DNA from: Trichobilharzia szidati
Taxonomy: Eukaryota; Platyhelminthes; Trematoda; Strigeidida; Schistosomatidae
Assembly (NCBI GenBank): GCA_944472155.2
Contig: OX235274.1
Coordinates: 31,494,052-31,558,051 of the forward strand
DNA length: 64,000 nucleotides
Direction of reading: 5' to 3'
Shown here: positions 11,190 to 21,245 of the stretch, in pieces
Numbering within the stretch: position 1 is the first letter of the stretch
Layout of the letters: every line of letters begins with the position of its first letter
Translations under genes and position numbers: made by a program
The notes under the pieces: model-generated
Told to the model about the DNA's origin: nothing
Databases searched by the model: none
What the model saw: the letters and a program-made list of their open reading frames with translations, nothing else

Positions 11190-12053
11190 TTCCTCAGGAT
11201 CGTCTACTTTATAAGTGAGTTTACCAATAGCATCTCCTAAGTTCTTCATCACTTTTATTGCTGATGCTCCAGATATTAACTGAGTGTTTGTGGCGCGTGG
11301 AAGCTCACCGTCATACTGAAGAAACTCGCGAAGGTCTTCATCAACCCGTAAAACTTGATGTGCTAGCACTCGTAATAGAAATCTATGGAATAAGTACAAA
11401 CCACCTTACCGTTCAAGTGCCATTCTGCGGCGTTCAACAAATTCATTCTCCGCCGAGACATCTTTGGATATTTTGACCTTGGTTGTAGCTAGGAGAATTT
11501 TTAAGAAAAAACAATACGCCATTACCTAGCATATCCTTAGATGGAACAGGAGGAACGATAACCCCTTCAGAAAGATATTTAGAAACCAGGCGTTCGTGCA
11601 GTCCAAGGAAATCAGAAAATCGTCTTAGGACTAAGAATTCTTTGTCATTGAACTAAGAATAAACGTAGTGTTAATCGGCACAAACCTTCGAAATGACACG
11701 GTAAACTACATAGGATGAAATACCTTCCCCAACTTTCGCTGGGTTAGTTACTTTTACTGAGGTCTCATCACATCCACCGCTCTAAAGATCGAAAGTAAAA
11801 TAACTTATGGCATACTGTTAAGTTTCCTTTCCCAAAATCAACAGATGGAATCCCGTGAGCAATAGATTTCTCAGGTACGTAGTCATTTTTGAAGACAGTT
11901 GCAGGACTTAAGGACTCAGTTTTGACACCATCCAGACTTTCATTCAACTAAAGTGGAACTTCAGTGGGATGAAATACTCACATCTAGCTCAGATAATTCA
12001 TCCTCCAACATTGTTTGGTAACGTTCACTTTCAATAAGGCGGTGTAAACCAAC
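11190..12053 (-). CDS. sorting nexin, SNX1/SNX2 type, six exons (N-part and PX domain)
   Basis: Exons in transcript order: 12053-11982, 11947-11816, 11781-11686, 11652-11526, 11488-11410, 11382-11190, each with AG/GT borders and matching phase; introns are 34, 34, 33, 37 and 27 nt. The joined reading has an acidic N-terminal part ('ERYQTMLEDELSELD'), then a PX domain: 'KVTNPAKVGEGISSYVVYRV', 'FLVLRRFSDFLGLHERL', 'GVIVPPVPSKDML', 'TTKVKISKDVSAENEFVERR', 'DEDLREFLQYDGELPRATNT'. The RRFSDF block holds the phosphoinositide-binding arginine. In the family, SNX1/2 with SNX5/6 bind endosomal PI3P/PI(3,5)P2 and shape retromer tubules through a C-terminal BAR domain. Here the last exon stops just after the PX-BAR linker ('TYKVDDPEE') at a GTAAGC donor; the BAR exons are not recognised in the 11 kb to the left. 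The start exon is also not resolved. Very short introns at the 5' end of a gene are a schistosome habit. Confidence 0.8.
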
Positions 12054-13490
12054 CTAAAGCCCAATATTCAATGTCCTTTTTGCGACCTAAGGTTAACTAA
12101 AATGATTTTCTCAGCTCACATCTAGATTTCAAAGTGAAGTTTGCTCATGCTTGATAAACTTCTGCGTAGTTTTACCCGCCGCTCGAGAGTCAGAGCTGTG
12201 GTTGTCTCCGAGGTTGGTAAAATGGCGATTTATTTTGTGGTTTGTAACTGCTATATATGAACTCAATCTCTTCACTCGTTAGTCGTCCAGTATAGTTGGA
12301 AAAAGAGATGGCGATGAATTTAATTGATGGACACGATGGAGACTTAAAAATAAAAGCCAGCAAACAAACTGGTGGGAAATGAAAACTTATCACTAAGGTG
12401 TAGGTGAATGGATTGACAGAATAGTCAGAAAAGTCAAATAGAGGAGGCTTGAGGGTATTGAGGAACAATTTTAGATGGTGCCTATTATTAGACTGCTGTA
12501 TATCAGTCTTAAGCGGTAGTCCACTTGGACGTCATCCTTTTGTTGCAGCATGGTTGTCCAGTTTCCGCTTAAAGCTTCCCACATAAGATAAAGTGGCAAC
12601 AAATGATGTGGTATCAAGAGGTTAAAAAGGTGTAGGAGACGTTTACTCGCTTACCCAAATTATCTGGAAGGCGTCAGGCGAAATGTTTCAAATTCTACAA
12701 CCGAGCATTTGAGAGTTAAACCTTGTGGCGTAAAACTCAGATACCGAGTCTGGGTTAGTTGGCAAGTGACTGTTTTAAGGCTTATGTTAGTTATAATAAT
12801 ATGTGACCACCAAACTAAGAATTCACGCAGAACTGTCTGGTGAAAATAAAAGTTCAAGATAGACATTAACCCCACGTCAGAAACAGGTATGACCTCTAAT
12901 TCGTATTTGTTCCCTCACTGTCTGAGAAAAAACCAATCCATGATTCATTTGTGACCTTAGTTTCCCACACGACCATGTAATCAGGACATGTAAGTAAGTT
13001 GCTGGGACTCCTAATCACTACATAAATGAAGGGTTAAGATCGGGCTTTCATTTGATCCCGACATCTTAGTTCTAAATATACCTGTTTTAAATTCGGCCTT
13101 ATTCGGAAATAATCCTCGAATTATGATTACGTTTTCTATATGGAGTTAGTGAGAAGTTAAGAGCAATATGGACAACTGGAAACAAGTAAAGCACCAAGTT
13201 AGATACAGGCAATCTTACTAGTTTTCTTTGATATTCTAATCCTTTGTTATCCTAATACCTGTATTGCATATGGCATAAAAGAGAGCATTACATGAGTAGA
13301 CTGCTGGTCTCTTGACACCCCACCTGGAAAGCCAGCGCAAAACACCGACTGAAATTGGCATGACAGAGTCAGAAATAAGGAGAAGTTTTTACTTATCAGT
13401 TGCTTGTTTCCCATGGAAACACTTCTGTCTGCAAGGTTTTCAAAAGAGAGGTATACTGCTCCTGTAACAAGGAATTACCTGAAATAGTAG
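12054..13490. other. upstream of sorting-nexin exons; no further gene seen
   Basis: The first exon of the sorting-nexin gene should lie here on the minus strand; an open stretch ending at about 12180 before a GTAAAA is a candidate but the join is unclear. A 92-codon frame at 12190-12468 and another at 12660-12875 (both minus) have no recognisable motif. Confidence 0.35.
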
Positions 13491-13792
13491 TGTGGTGAGA
13501 GCTGGCTGCTAGCCAAAGTTGGTAGAAAGTAATTGACGTCAATTTTTATGTCCCCAATATCGGTAGTGAGAAAATGAGAACAGAGGCTTTGCGTAGGCGG
13601 ATACAGTTAGCATATGGATGATCTGACACAGCCACAAAGAGATGCAAGGTTAACTTTCTGTGAGAAACAACCAATCAAAAGACTGTGTTTTCTACTGACA
13701 GTAATCTACAATAATGTACATTAAAATCTATAAATGTGTTGATTTTCCTTAATAAACGATCTGTTGCCTGGCCCTTGTCTTCTGTTTTTACA
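13491..13792 (+). mobile_element. solo LTR with 4 bp target duplication
   Basis: A 302 bp unit with TGTG...TACA ends, flanked by GTAG on both sides (13487-13490 and 13793-13796). It carries 'aataaacgatctgttgcctg' near its 3' end, a plausible poly(A) signal. Related copies, minus strand, are at 29345-30213 (interrupted) and 56722-57043. No internal region of this LTR family is in the window, so the parent element is unknown; the 4 bp duplication fits a gypsy- or BEL-type integrase. Confidence 0.75.
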
Positions 13793-13894
13793 GTAGGAAA
13801 GGTTTGTGGTTCAAGTGGATGATCTTGATTTGTTGGATTCTCTGAGCTGGTTGAATTAGCTCCGAAGCTTCTTTGTCCTTCTTAACTGCATCTT

Positions 13895-14085
13895 CGCCGG
13901 TGGCACAGCGGTTAGGATGCTCGCCAACCATGCACATGGTCTGAGGTTTGATCTCCTGCCGACAAACACCTTATATTAATGGTAGGCCTGCAAAATTTGG
14001 GCTACCGATATCACATGCTGAAAATTCCATACTTGTACCAAAAGTACGGTGTAGAATCAAGCTATAATGAAAAAGTAAACTAACT
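13895..14085 (+). mobile_element. tRNA-derived SINE with CR1-like tail
   Basis: The head has tRNA-like A-box ('ggtggcacagcggttaggat') and B-box ('aggtttgatctcc') stretches. The tail ('atgctgaaaattccatactt' then 'accaaaagtac') resembles the 3' end of the CR1-like LINE at 9340-9390 ('atgctgagaattccattctg' then 'cacaagtac'). A minus copy of the body and tail is at 41160-41290. Transcription by RNA polymerase III and mobilisation by the CR1-like LINE are inferences. Confidence 0.65.
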
Positions 14086-14262
14086 TCAATTCTCTACGAA
14101 TCATATAATTGTGTCTCCTGAGAACCATTGTCGTGACTGTCAATTTACATCTCTATTGACTATTTTATTGACTTGGAATTTGAACTTTCCTGTCATGCAA
14201 TTTATGTTTCATTGATTGGTAAATCTAGTCTTCAGTAATGTATCTGTTGTTCACTGATTTTA

Positions 14263-14535
14263 GAAAGAAGAGAACACAAAGTTCAGCAGATATCCTTTCG
14301 GCGACTTCATTTCCAAAAGCTGTACAATCACATTTAAATACCTAAATTTACACAGATACAATTATCATTCAATTCCACATAATTACGAAGTCACCTTTTA
14401 TTCACCTACGTAATTATGTGGAATTGAATGATAATTGTATCTATGTAAATTTAGGTATTTGAATGCGATTGTACAGCTTTTGAAAACGAAATCGCCGAAA
14501 ATATATCTCTGCTGAACTTCGTGTTCTCTTCTTTC
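14263..14535. repeat. inverted repeat at the end of a Penelope element
   Basis: Arms 14263-14387 and 14409-14535 are reverse complements with few mismatches; the spacer is about 21 bp. The right arm continues directly into the Penelope remnant to its right, so this is a terminal segment present twice in opposite orientation, an arrangement known for Penelope-like elements. Similar single ends occur at 26770-26860 and 29850-29915. Confidence 0.75.
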
Positions 14536-14790
14536 GAATGAACTCCTTCATACAATGTCTGCACACAGTTTCTTTTGTGAGTCATTGGGTTATTGCTGTC
14601 ATATAATAAAGGTTTTTGTAGTTTAGTATTCCTTCTGTTTTAGTTGATTTTCTGTATACTTGTGTTTCTGAATTTCCTATGTTAGTTCTCTCGATTAAGA
14701 CATCTGATAGTGGAATTTTTTGTCTGATTCTTCTTATCTTGTGTATTTTAATATCTTCAAATATGTTGTTGATTGATTTGTGAATGTATT
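14536..14790 (-). pseudogene. Penelope-like RT remnant, C-terminal part
   Basis: Translated on the minus strand with frame breaks, this aligns with the better copy at 31918-32334: 'INNIFEDIK', then 'IPLSDVLIERTNIGN', then 'TQVYRKSTKT' match 'INNISEDIK', 'IPFLVVLIKRTKTGN' and 'IQVYRTPSHT'. A roughly 35 bp deletion precedes the insertion point of the LTR element, which cuts the remnant at 14790. The continuation right of 20017 is not recognisable as Penelope. Confidence 0.7.
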
Positions 14791-14794
14791 AACT

Positions 14795-15145
14795 TTTAGG
14801 GATTGACGGTATCGAACGTTCGCGAGTTGTACGGATTATACTAACGCAAGATCTTATACCAACAACCACTATAGTGTTCGTTCTTCGAGTACCAAATGGT
14901 AAAGCAAAAGACCAGATTTTGTCGTCCAAATACGATATATATTTTGGGACCAAATCGCGGGTAGGAATGAATGCTTAGCTAGCTAGTAATCGTGCACGCA
15001 CGTGACACGACGAAGCACCAAATGGCGGGGATGCTTGACCGTAAGCCTTCAGCTAAACAAGTCGACTTAAACAGTGATGGTCAGCATCCAATGTTGAGTG
15101 ATGATTGCTGTGGTTAATAATTTTGGGGAATTATTTACCGCTACA
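14795..15145 (-). repeat. 3' LTR
   Basis: 351 bp. Minus-strand start TGTAGCGG, preceded by the polypurine tract. The outer end is set at 14795 because this is where AACT duplication and homology to the inner edge of the other LTR ('tttaggg') meet. Confidence 0.85.
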
Positions 15146-15162
15146 GCTCACTCCCCCCCTAG
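15146..15162 (-). other. polypurine tract
   Basis: On the minus strand 'aggggggga' followed by 'gtgagc' directly abuts the TGTAGC start of the 3' LTR; this is the expected primer for plus-strand DNA synthesis. Confidence 0.75.
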
Positions 15163-15600
15163 TGGGGTTGTGAGGACCCTAAGACATGACCAACCGGAAG
15201 TAAAAAAATCTCGATGGTTCCCTGATGGGTGAAAAAAATCTTCCGAGCGGCTTGATGGAGAGCCTGCTGGTCTGTCTGCCTATGCTAATAGGGTGTCTGT
15301 ACATAGCTTCCTCAATGTTGTTCGTTGGATCCCGTGCTTCGTTTGTTTCCTGTCCAGTGCCCGTTGCACCTGGAAAAGAAAACAAGAATGCTGAGAACCT
15401 TGTCAAGAAAAATGTACCAAATAAGCGTTTTTTTACCAAAAAAAAATGACATGCATCTACTATACAGTAAAATAATGTAAAGTTCAAAATTTCGGGAAAA
15501 AAAATATACATCTTATATAATTTTATGTACGGTTATAGGAAAAATATCATTTACTTGTGTTAAATGACGCAACATAAAAAAAAATTGATGTGTCACTCAG
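15163..15600. other. 3' untranslated region of the LTR element
   Basis: Between the pol stop and the polypurine tract. A 110-codon minus frame and a 74-codon plus frame here have no known motif; an env-like gene is not present. Confidence 0.6.
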
Positions 15601-18600
15601 TTATGTGAGATAGGTGTGAAGGTATTCTGGGAATCTAACGTGACGTCCAGAACGCGTTTTTTTAGAATGATCGACCGAAGGTTCGGTGGCTTTCGCCGTG
15701 CTAGGGAGTTCTTCGAAGACTGAAGTAGATTCAATTACTTGTGAATTATCGGGTACGTTTAGCTCCAGGCTAATGGGATTACCTTCCAAGTAAGCTGGTT
15801 TCAGACGGTCGATACTGACGGTGTCTTCGCGGCCTTTTTTGTCTAAAACGAAGAATTTATCAGTACGTTTAATCACTTTATATGGTCCGTCATATGGGGG
15901 TTCTAGAGGACGACGTACCGAGTCGCGACGAACAAATACATGTGAAGAAGTTTTTAAACAAGGGTGAACGAAAATATCAATGGACTGTGGTCGGAGGGGA
16001 GCAGGTTTAACTGAACGCATAGCGTTTGTAAGCCTGCTGACGTATGAGGAGTGATCTACTACTGGTGGGAAGCTCGAGGGAGAAACAAACTCACCTGGCA
16101 GTCGTAGTGTTGTGCCATATACTAGCTCAGAGGTAGTACAACCAGCATCGGTTTTTAAGGCGTTTCGTATCCCTAGGAGAACTAACGGAAGGGATTCAGT
16201 CCAGTGGGTGTTATTTGCAGCTGATAAACCAGCTTTCAACTGTCTGTGTAGACGTTCTACCATACCATTCGCTTGAGGATGGTAGGCTGTTGTTCGAAAA
16301 CGCATGCAACCAAGGATTTTAGTCAAAGCGAAGAATAAACCGCTTTCGAATTGCCGCCCACGATCAGTTGTTATGGAAGATGGGCATCCAAAGTTTGCGA
16401 TCCATCTCTCTACAAAGACGCGTGCGACAGTTTCAGCAGATATATCCTTGATGGGTACTGCTTCAGGCCATCGTGTGAAGCGATCGATGCAGGTTAACAT
16501 ATAGGTGTATCCATGAGATTCTGGAAGGGGGCCAACTAAATCTACATGGACGTGTTCGAAACGGGCATCAGGGATAAGAAAAGTGCCAAGGGGGCTTTTA
16601 GTGTGTCTTATTACCTTGCACTTTTGGCAAGCTAAGCACGTCTGTGCCCATTCCCTTACTTCCTTGTTAATACCAGGCCAGCAAAACCTACTAGTTACGA
16701 GTTTGACAGTAGTTCGAATACCTGGATGGGATAAGCCATGCAACGTATTGAAGACGTTACGGCGATAACTTTTAGGCACGATGGGGCGAGGAGTACTAGT
16801 GGAAATGTCACACAGAATAGTATCCTTTCCTATACCTAAGGGTTTCTTGGCTAGTTGTAGAGTTGTTTTCGACAACTCACGCTGAAGCTCAATATCTTCT
16901 TTTTGAAGACGAGCCAGTTTTACAAGGTCTATGCCGTCGATTTCGGTGAAAGAACAAATACGTGACAAGGCATCTGCCACAGTGTTGTTCACTCCGGAAA
17001 CATGGCGAATATCTGATGTAAACTGTGAAACGTAATCTAGTTGTCGCGATTCCCTGGGTGAATACTTATCTGAAGTTGAGTTCAGAGAGTACGTCAGAGG
17101 TTTGTGGTCAGTGAAAATGATGAATTCACGACCCTCAACTGAATGTCGAAAATGACGTAGAGCACAGTACATAGCTAGAAGTTCCCTTCCGAATGTGCTG
17201 TACTTCGTTTCAGCTACTTGAAGGCGCCTCGAGAAAAAGGCGAGTGGTTGCCACTCGTTGTTAACTAGTTGTTGCAGAACTGCGCCGATTGCAGTGTCTG
17301 ATGCATCAACCGAGATACTCAACGGTGCCGTTGGATCCTGATACATAAGAAGGGTGGCATCTGCAATAGCTTTCTTTACCTGAGTAAAAGCATGTCGAGC
17401 AGACGTGTCGAGTTCGATAGCCTTGTTGTTCCCTCGAAGGAGATCGGTTAATGGCTGAATTAGCGAAGCACAATTAGGAATAAAACGTCGGTAATAACTT
17501 ACCAAGCCGTTAAAAGTGCGAAGGCATTTTACTGTCTTTGGCTCCGGAAAGTTCAGTATTGCTTCGACTTTAGTAGCCAGTGGGCGTATGCCCTGGCAGT
17601 CAATAGTGTGACCCAGAAAATCGAGTGAGTCAACGCCTATCTGACACTTCTGTATATTGATGGTAACACCATGTTGGCGTAACCTTTCAAATGCCAAGTC
17701 CAAGTGTCCAAGGTGAGTTTCCTTATCTGGACTGGCAATGAGGCAGTCGTCTAAGTATGCGTATACAAAGTCGAGACCGCGAAATACTTCGTTGATGAAG
17801 CGTTGGAATGTTTGGGCCGCATTCCGGAGGCCGAATGGCATACGTAGAAATTCGAAAAGTCCGAAAGGCGTGATGATAGCCGTTTTCGGAATATCTTCTG
17901 TTGCCATCGGGATTTGGTTATATGCTTTAACCAAGTCGATTTTGGAGAATATAGATGCTCCAGATAACGTTGCCGTCAAGTCGTGTATGTGAGGCAATGG
18001 GTAGCAATCGGGGGTAGTTTTGGCGTTCACTCGCCGGTAATCACCAGTGGGTCGCCAATCGTTGCTATCCTTTTTCGGTACCATATGCAATGGGGATGCC
18101 CATGGACTATTCGATGGCCGAATGATGCCAAGGGTGAGCATATGATCGAATTCGTTTCTGGCAATTCTCAGTTTATCAGGGGCCAGTCGTCGTGCTTTAG
18201 ATGTCACGGGCTGTCCTGAGGTTATGATGTGGTGCATAACATTGCTGGTTATACACGGGAGGTCGTTAGATGGGCAATTCAGTTCCGGATATTTATCAAC
18301 AATCGGTTGAAAAGTTGGATCGAGGATTGCTTTCATCTTAACGATTGACAAGCTGGGGCCTACGTAAGTTATGCCTTTGATAGACAAACTAGTAGTGTTG
18401 TCAATTAATCGTTTACGGCGGACGTCTACGAGCAAATCATGATGATTAAGTAGGTCCGTGCCAATGATGGGCATTGTGACGTCAGCGATAAGAAAAATCC
18501 ACCGAATAGGTTTGCGTAAACCTACGTTCAGATAGACGTATTTCCGACCATAGGTTGCAATTGGTTTTCCATTTGCAGCCTGTAGGTTGAAGTTAGGATC

Positions 18601-18780
18601 CTTCTGTCGATCTGCTGCTGTAGCAGGAAGGACGCTGACTTCGGCGCCTGTGTCGACTAGATATCTAGTCTGGCTAATTACATCATGGATGTAAAGTAAG
18701 CGGCTAGTGCCACCGGCGACGGTTGCCGCTAACGCGTGCCGGCGGGATAGTTTCCCACAGACTTGGAGGCTTTGCCGAAA
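15601..18780 (-). CDS. pol: pol polyprotein (protease, RT, RNase H, integrase), -1 frame
   Basis: Open from 18780 to the stop at 15601; entered by frameshift at 18750 it gives 1049 residues, of which 957 follow the internal Met at 18474. In order: aspartic protease ('[13 protein letters not shown]', about 25-35 residues after the frameshift); RT from about residue 95 of the Met-18474 numbering, with '[20 protein letters not shown]', '[15 protein letters not shown]', '[14 protein letters not shown]' and catalytic 'YLDD' at 240-243; RNase H ('[15 protein letters not shown]', 'FTDHKPL'); integrase with an HHCC zinc site ('[11 protein letters not shown]'...'CLACQKC'), the D,D35E core ('[10 protein letters not shown]', '[10 protein letters not shown]', '[14 protein letters not shown]') and a GPY/F-type end ('[16 protein letters not shown]'). 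No chromodomain. All catalytic residues are present and there are no internal stops, so the protein is probably functional. Confidence 0.92.
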   Translation of the reverse strand, partial: FRQSLQVCGKLSRRHALAATVAGGTSRLLYIHDVISQTRYLVDTGAEVSVLPATAADRQKDPNFNLQAANGKPIATYGRKYVYLNVGLRKPIRWIFLIADVTMPIIGTDLLNHHDLLVDVRRKRLIDNTTSLSIKGITYVGPSLSIVKMKAILDPTFQPIVDKYPELNCPSNDLPCITSNVMHHIITSGQPVTSKARRLAPDKLRIARNEFDHMLTLGIIRPSNSPWASPLHMVPKKDSNDWRPTGDYRRVNAKTTPDCYPLPHIHDLTATLSGASIFSKIDLVKAYNQIPMATEDIPKTAIITPFGLFEFLRMPFGLRNAAQTFQRFINEVFRGLDFVYAYLDDCLIASPDKETHLGHLDLAFERLRQHGVTINIQKCQIGVDSLDFLGHTIDCQGIRPLATKVEAILNFPEPKTVKCLRTFNGLVSYYRRFIPNCASLIQPLTDLLRGNNKAIELDTSARHAFTQVKKAIADATLLMYQDPTAPLSISVDASDTAIGAVLQQLVNNEWQPLAFFSRRLQVAETKYSTFGRELLAMYCALRHFRHSVEGREFIIFTDHKPLTYSLNSTSDKYSPRESRQLDYVSQFTSDIRHVSGVNNTVADALSRICSFTEIDGIDLVKLARLQKEDIELQRELSKTTLQLAKKPLGIGKDTILCDISTSTPRPIVPKSYRRNVFNTLHGLSHPGIRTTVKLVTSRFCWPGINKEVREWAQTCLACQKCKVIRHTKSPLGTFLIPDARFEHVHVDLVGPLPESHGYTYMLTCIDRFTRWPEAVPIKDISAETVARVFVERWIANFGCPSSITTDRGRQFESGLFFALTKILGCMRFRTTAYHPQANGMVERLHRQLKAGLSAANNTHWTESLPLVLLGIRNALKTDAGCTTSELVYGTTLRLPGEFVSPSSFPPVVDHSSYVSRLTNAMRSVKPAPLRPQSIDIFVHPCLKTSSHVFVRRDSVRRPLEPPYDGPYKVIKRTDKFFVLDKKGREDTVSIDRLKPAYLEGNPISLELNVPDNSQVIESTSVFEELPSTAKATEPSVDHSKKTRSGRHVRFPEYLHTYLT
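18710..18756 (-). promoter_or_regulatory. -1 ribosomal frameshift signal (slippery heptamer plus stem)
   Basis: Minus strand, 18756-18750 is GGGAAAC, in the exact phase G GGA AAC of the gag frame. Four nt downstream an 8 bp GC-rich stem can form: CCGCCGGC (18745-18738) with GCCGGTGG (18717-18710), one G-U pair, 20 nt loop. Slipping back one base moves the ribosome from gag (stop 21 nt further on) into the open pol frame. Heptamer, phase, stem and frames are seen; use in vivo is inferred. Confidence 0.8.
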
Positions 18781-19547
18781 TCACAAGGTTTTCGACAACA
18801 TTTCGCTTCCTTGCCATAGGTGTTGTGATACCAACACCAGTCAGGATTTTTGACAGAACGTGTGTTGGACTTAGATCGTCCACGTGCGTTTTGCCGTTGA
18901 GGGGATTTAGAACGACGGTTTGAGGAATTACTAGGCTTGTTTGACCTAAGCATCTGCTGGACGGAGTTGCATAACTCTATCATTGCAGAATCCTTCTTCG
19001 AAGTCTGTTCGGTAACAGAGTATACTTCGGTGACTGGCCGTTTCGTTATCTCTAGAATTCTATCTGCAGAGACAGCTAAATCATCTATGAGAACACCCTG
19101 AAGTGTCACAAGTACAGTCTGAACTGACTGTGGCAGTTTGGATAAAAATAGTTCTCTAAACAGTCCTTCATCGAACTGACTTTGGCCAATGATCTCTTTC
19201 ATTCTTGCCAGCATGCTCACGGCTGACTGATCTCCTAACTCGATGTTACGAAATAACTCATCCAGACGTTGTCGATCTGTGAGAACGTTTCTCTTGAGTA
19301 TGGATGCTTTGAGCAACTCGTACGAGTTACTTACCGACATCTGCAGAGTTACGCACCTGCTGAATTCCCGCGGTAGGGCGTGAATAACTGCAAGGAACTG
19401 TGAACGTTGATCAGTTATGCCATGTTCACAAAAATCGGACTCAGCAATCTGAAACCACGTTTCAGCATTATCTGGCCAAAATGGTACTAGCTGAATTGTT
19501 TTGGCGGTTGAGCGAATCTGAATAACCTTGGGGCTAGGATCACTCAT
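18729..19547 (-). CDS. gag: gag (capsid/nucleocapsid) with CHCC zinc knuckle
   Basis: 272 residues from the ATG at 19547 ('[14 protein letters not shown]'); an in-frame Met 15 codons upstream is less likely because it adds a hydrophobic leader foreign to gag. The capsid-like part contains '[15 protein letters not shown]' and '[10 protein letters not shown]', typical of gypsy gag capsid helices. The basic C-terminus ends with a knuckle '[18 protein letters not shown]', of the C-x2-H-...-C-C form reported for CsRn1-group elements in flukes rather than the usual CCHC. It packages the RNA into particles in the cytoplasm. It overlaps pol by about 50 nt in the -1 frame. Confidence 0.88.
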   Translation of the reverse strand: MSDPSPKVIQIRSTAKTIQLVPFWPDNAETWFQIAESDFCEHGITDQRSQFLAVIHALPREFSRCVTLQMSVSNSYELLKASILKRNVLTDRQRLDELFRNIELGDQSAVSMLARMKEIIGQSQFDEGLFRELFLSKLPQSVQTVLVTLQGVLIDDLAVSADRILEITKRPVTEVYSVTEQTSKKDSAMIELCNSVQQMLRSNKPSNSSNRRSKSPQRQNARGRSKSNTRSVKNPDWCWYHNTYGKEAKCCRKPCDFGKASKSVGNYPAGTR

Positions 19548-19650
19548 GACGAAAAGTGTGCCGATAACAATATAGTACAAGAATAAACACAAAAAGGAAC
19601 GAACTCACCGGGTTTATCTGCGTGTGAATTGAAGATGTAGTTCGTGGTAG

Positions 19651-19659
19651 GGCTCACCA
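19651..19659 (-). other. primer binding site
   Basis: Minus strand 'TGGTGAGCC' starts one base after the 5' LTR end. TGG complements the tRNA CCA end. CsRn1-group elements are known to use tRNA-Trp; the first six bases fit but the rest is not decisive. Confidence 0.6.
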
Positions 19660-19660
19660 G

Positions 19661-20013
19661 TTTAGGGGAGCTGCGGGTATCGAACGTTCGCGAGTTGTAC
19701 GGATTATACTAACGCAAGATCTTATACCAACAACCACTATAGTGTTCGTTCTTCGAGTACCAAATGGTAAAGCAAAAGACCAGATTTTGTCGTCCAAATA
19801 CGATATATATTTTGGGACCAAATCGCGGGTAGGAATGAATGCTTAGCTAGCTAGTAATCGTGCACGCACGTGACACGACGAAGCACCAAATGGCGGGGAT
19901 GCTTGACCGTAAGCCTTCAGCTAAACAAGTCGACTTAAACAGTGATGGTCAGCATCCAATGTTGAGTGATGATTGCTGTGGTTAATAATTTTGGGGAATT
20001 ATTTACCGCTACA
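19661..20013 (-). repeat. 5' LTR
   Basis: 353 bp, same sequence as the 3' LTR by eye except for a block at the inner edge (19668-19676) where it reads 'gagctgcg' and the other has 'attgac'. Right end is 'ctaca' followed by the AACT duplication. Confidence 0.85.
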
Positions 20014-20017
20014 AACT

Positions 20018-21104
20018 GCTATGTTCCGTCACGTTCTGAGGAATAGTTTTTACTCACTGCTGCTGTGCATATGTGTGACGTGCCATAGAAACATACTCGT
20101 TAAAAAATTGGGAAGAAACATGTAGAGACGGCTGTCGAACAAACAAAAGATACTTCATGCTGAAACAGCCGGGTGATATAACATATGAGCTTTTTCTGGG
20201 GTTATGTCAATCTGACTTGTGACGCTGCGTATACACCAGTTATATGATTCCACGATCATTGTTAAAAATACACATGAAGTCTGGAAATGAAGGTGTCCTT
20301 CCCACCAGATGGGACTCAGTGTGCCTTTAACAACTGCTTTCTGTAAGCGTCTTTGCCCTAGCCAGCTCACATCAACCCGTTCCTTACAAAAACGTCATCT
20401 GAGATGAGAGTTTAACCAAAGTGTTACATCATTATTAAGAGGCCAAGTATGGGGCCACTGCTACGGGAGTCCACGTCAAATATTGTGGATGCAACTAGTC
20501 GAAGTAACAAGACACTCTAGTTTCTCATCCGAGAGACTATGATGAGATATGGGAGAAGAAGACAACTATGGCCATTCAGCTGTCTCTACAGTGCTCGAGA
20601 AAAATTATGGCAACAGGTTGTTTAACTGAAATCAGCCAACTAGTTGGTACACTCTCTTGAGTCAGAAGTCATCTCCCACCTCACACCCAAGTGAAACGTA
20701 GAGATTCTTCTATGGGGCGATGTGTGTGGGCTGAGGGATGCCCGAACTCAGGAATTTACACTTCCACGTGGGTCTGGAAATCGTAAAACTGACGTGAACA
20801 TGGCTGCCCCTACATTTGACGACAGCGAGGCGTTTATAAGTTGTGTTATACTGCTTAGGAAGGTTAAGAGTTATTAAGAAAAAAGTGCGGAGTTGCTATT
20901 ACATCAGCAACCAATAAAAATTAGCACAAGCTATGAAATAGGCACCTACCGAAGTTCCGAATCGATACGATACGGACAGAATAGTCTGTCACATATGTTC
21001 GTCATGGCAGAGTTCGTTCCCTGAGGTCTCACAAGACAATATTCTGGGGCTGTAAATTATTCTAATGTTTTAATCGATTGAAGATGCCTATTACCAACTC
21101 TAAG
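20018..21104. other. unassigned DNA right of the LTR element
   Basis: No frame longer than about 70 codons with sense, and no repeat I can match to other copies in the window. It may hold very old LINE sequence. Confidence 0.4.
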
Positions 21105-21245
21105 AGCGACTAAGCAAGAATGGATATACCTTCTTCATCAGGTCCTACAGTAATATATCCGTAGCAGTCACAGAATTATTGCTATCGAGAATACTAATGT
21201 TTTAGGTAACACTGAATCAATAAAATCAGTGGACGATAGTCCAAA
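21105..21245 (-). mobile_element. Penelope-like element, 3' end fragment
   Basis: Matches the end of the Penelope remnant at 55570-55700: a 'cttcttcatcaggtcctaca' stretch here against 'cttcatcatcaggttctaca' there, continuing for about 90 bp to 'gaatcaataa'. No coding part. Confidence 0.55.

Larger units (their letters stand above)
14795..20013 (-). mobile_element. gypsy-type LTR retrotransposon, CsRn1/Boudicca-like, apparently intact
   Basis: A 5.2 kb element in minus orientation: 5' LTR 19661-20013, PBS 19651-19659, gag 18729-19547, pol 15601-18750, PPT 15146-15162, 3' LTR 14795-15145. The 4 bp AACT occurs immediately outside both ends (14791-14794 and 20014-20017). LTR copies look identical except for one small block at the U5 edge, and neither ORF has a break, so insertion is recent. 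Placement in the CsRn1/Kabuki group (Boudicca in S. mansoni) rests on the gag knuckle of CHCC type and a PBS beginning TGGTGA; I could not test it phylogenetically. Confidence 0.88.

Noticed and set aside
14804..15145. LTR ends placed at TG (14804 and 19672) giving TG...CA termini
   Set aside because: This leaves no target duplication and puts the PBS over 10 bases away. Ends at 14795/19661 give AACT on both sides and an adjacent PBS.
15179..15511. 110-codon minus frame as an env-like gene of the LTR element
   Set aside because: No signal peptide or membrane anchor pattern typical of envelope proteins; it lies in the short 3' untranslated part.
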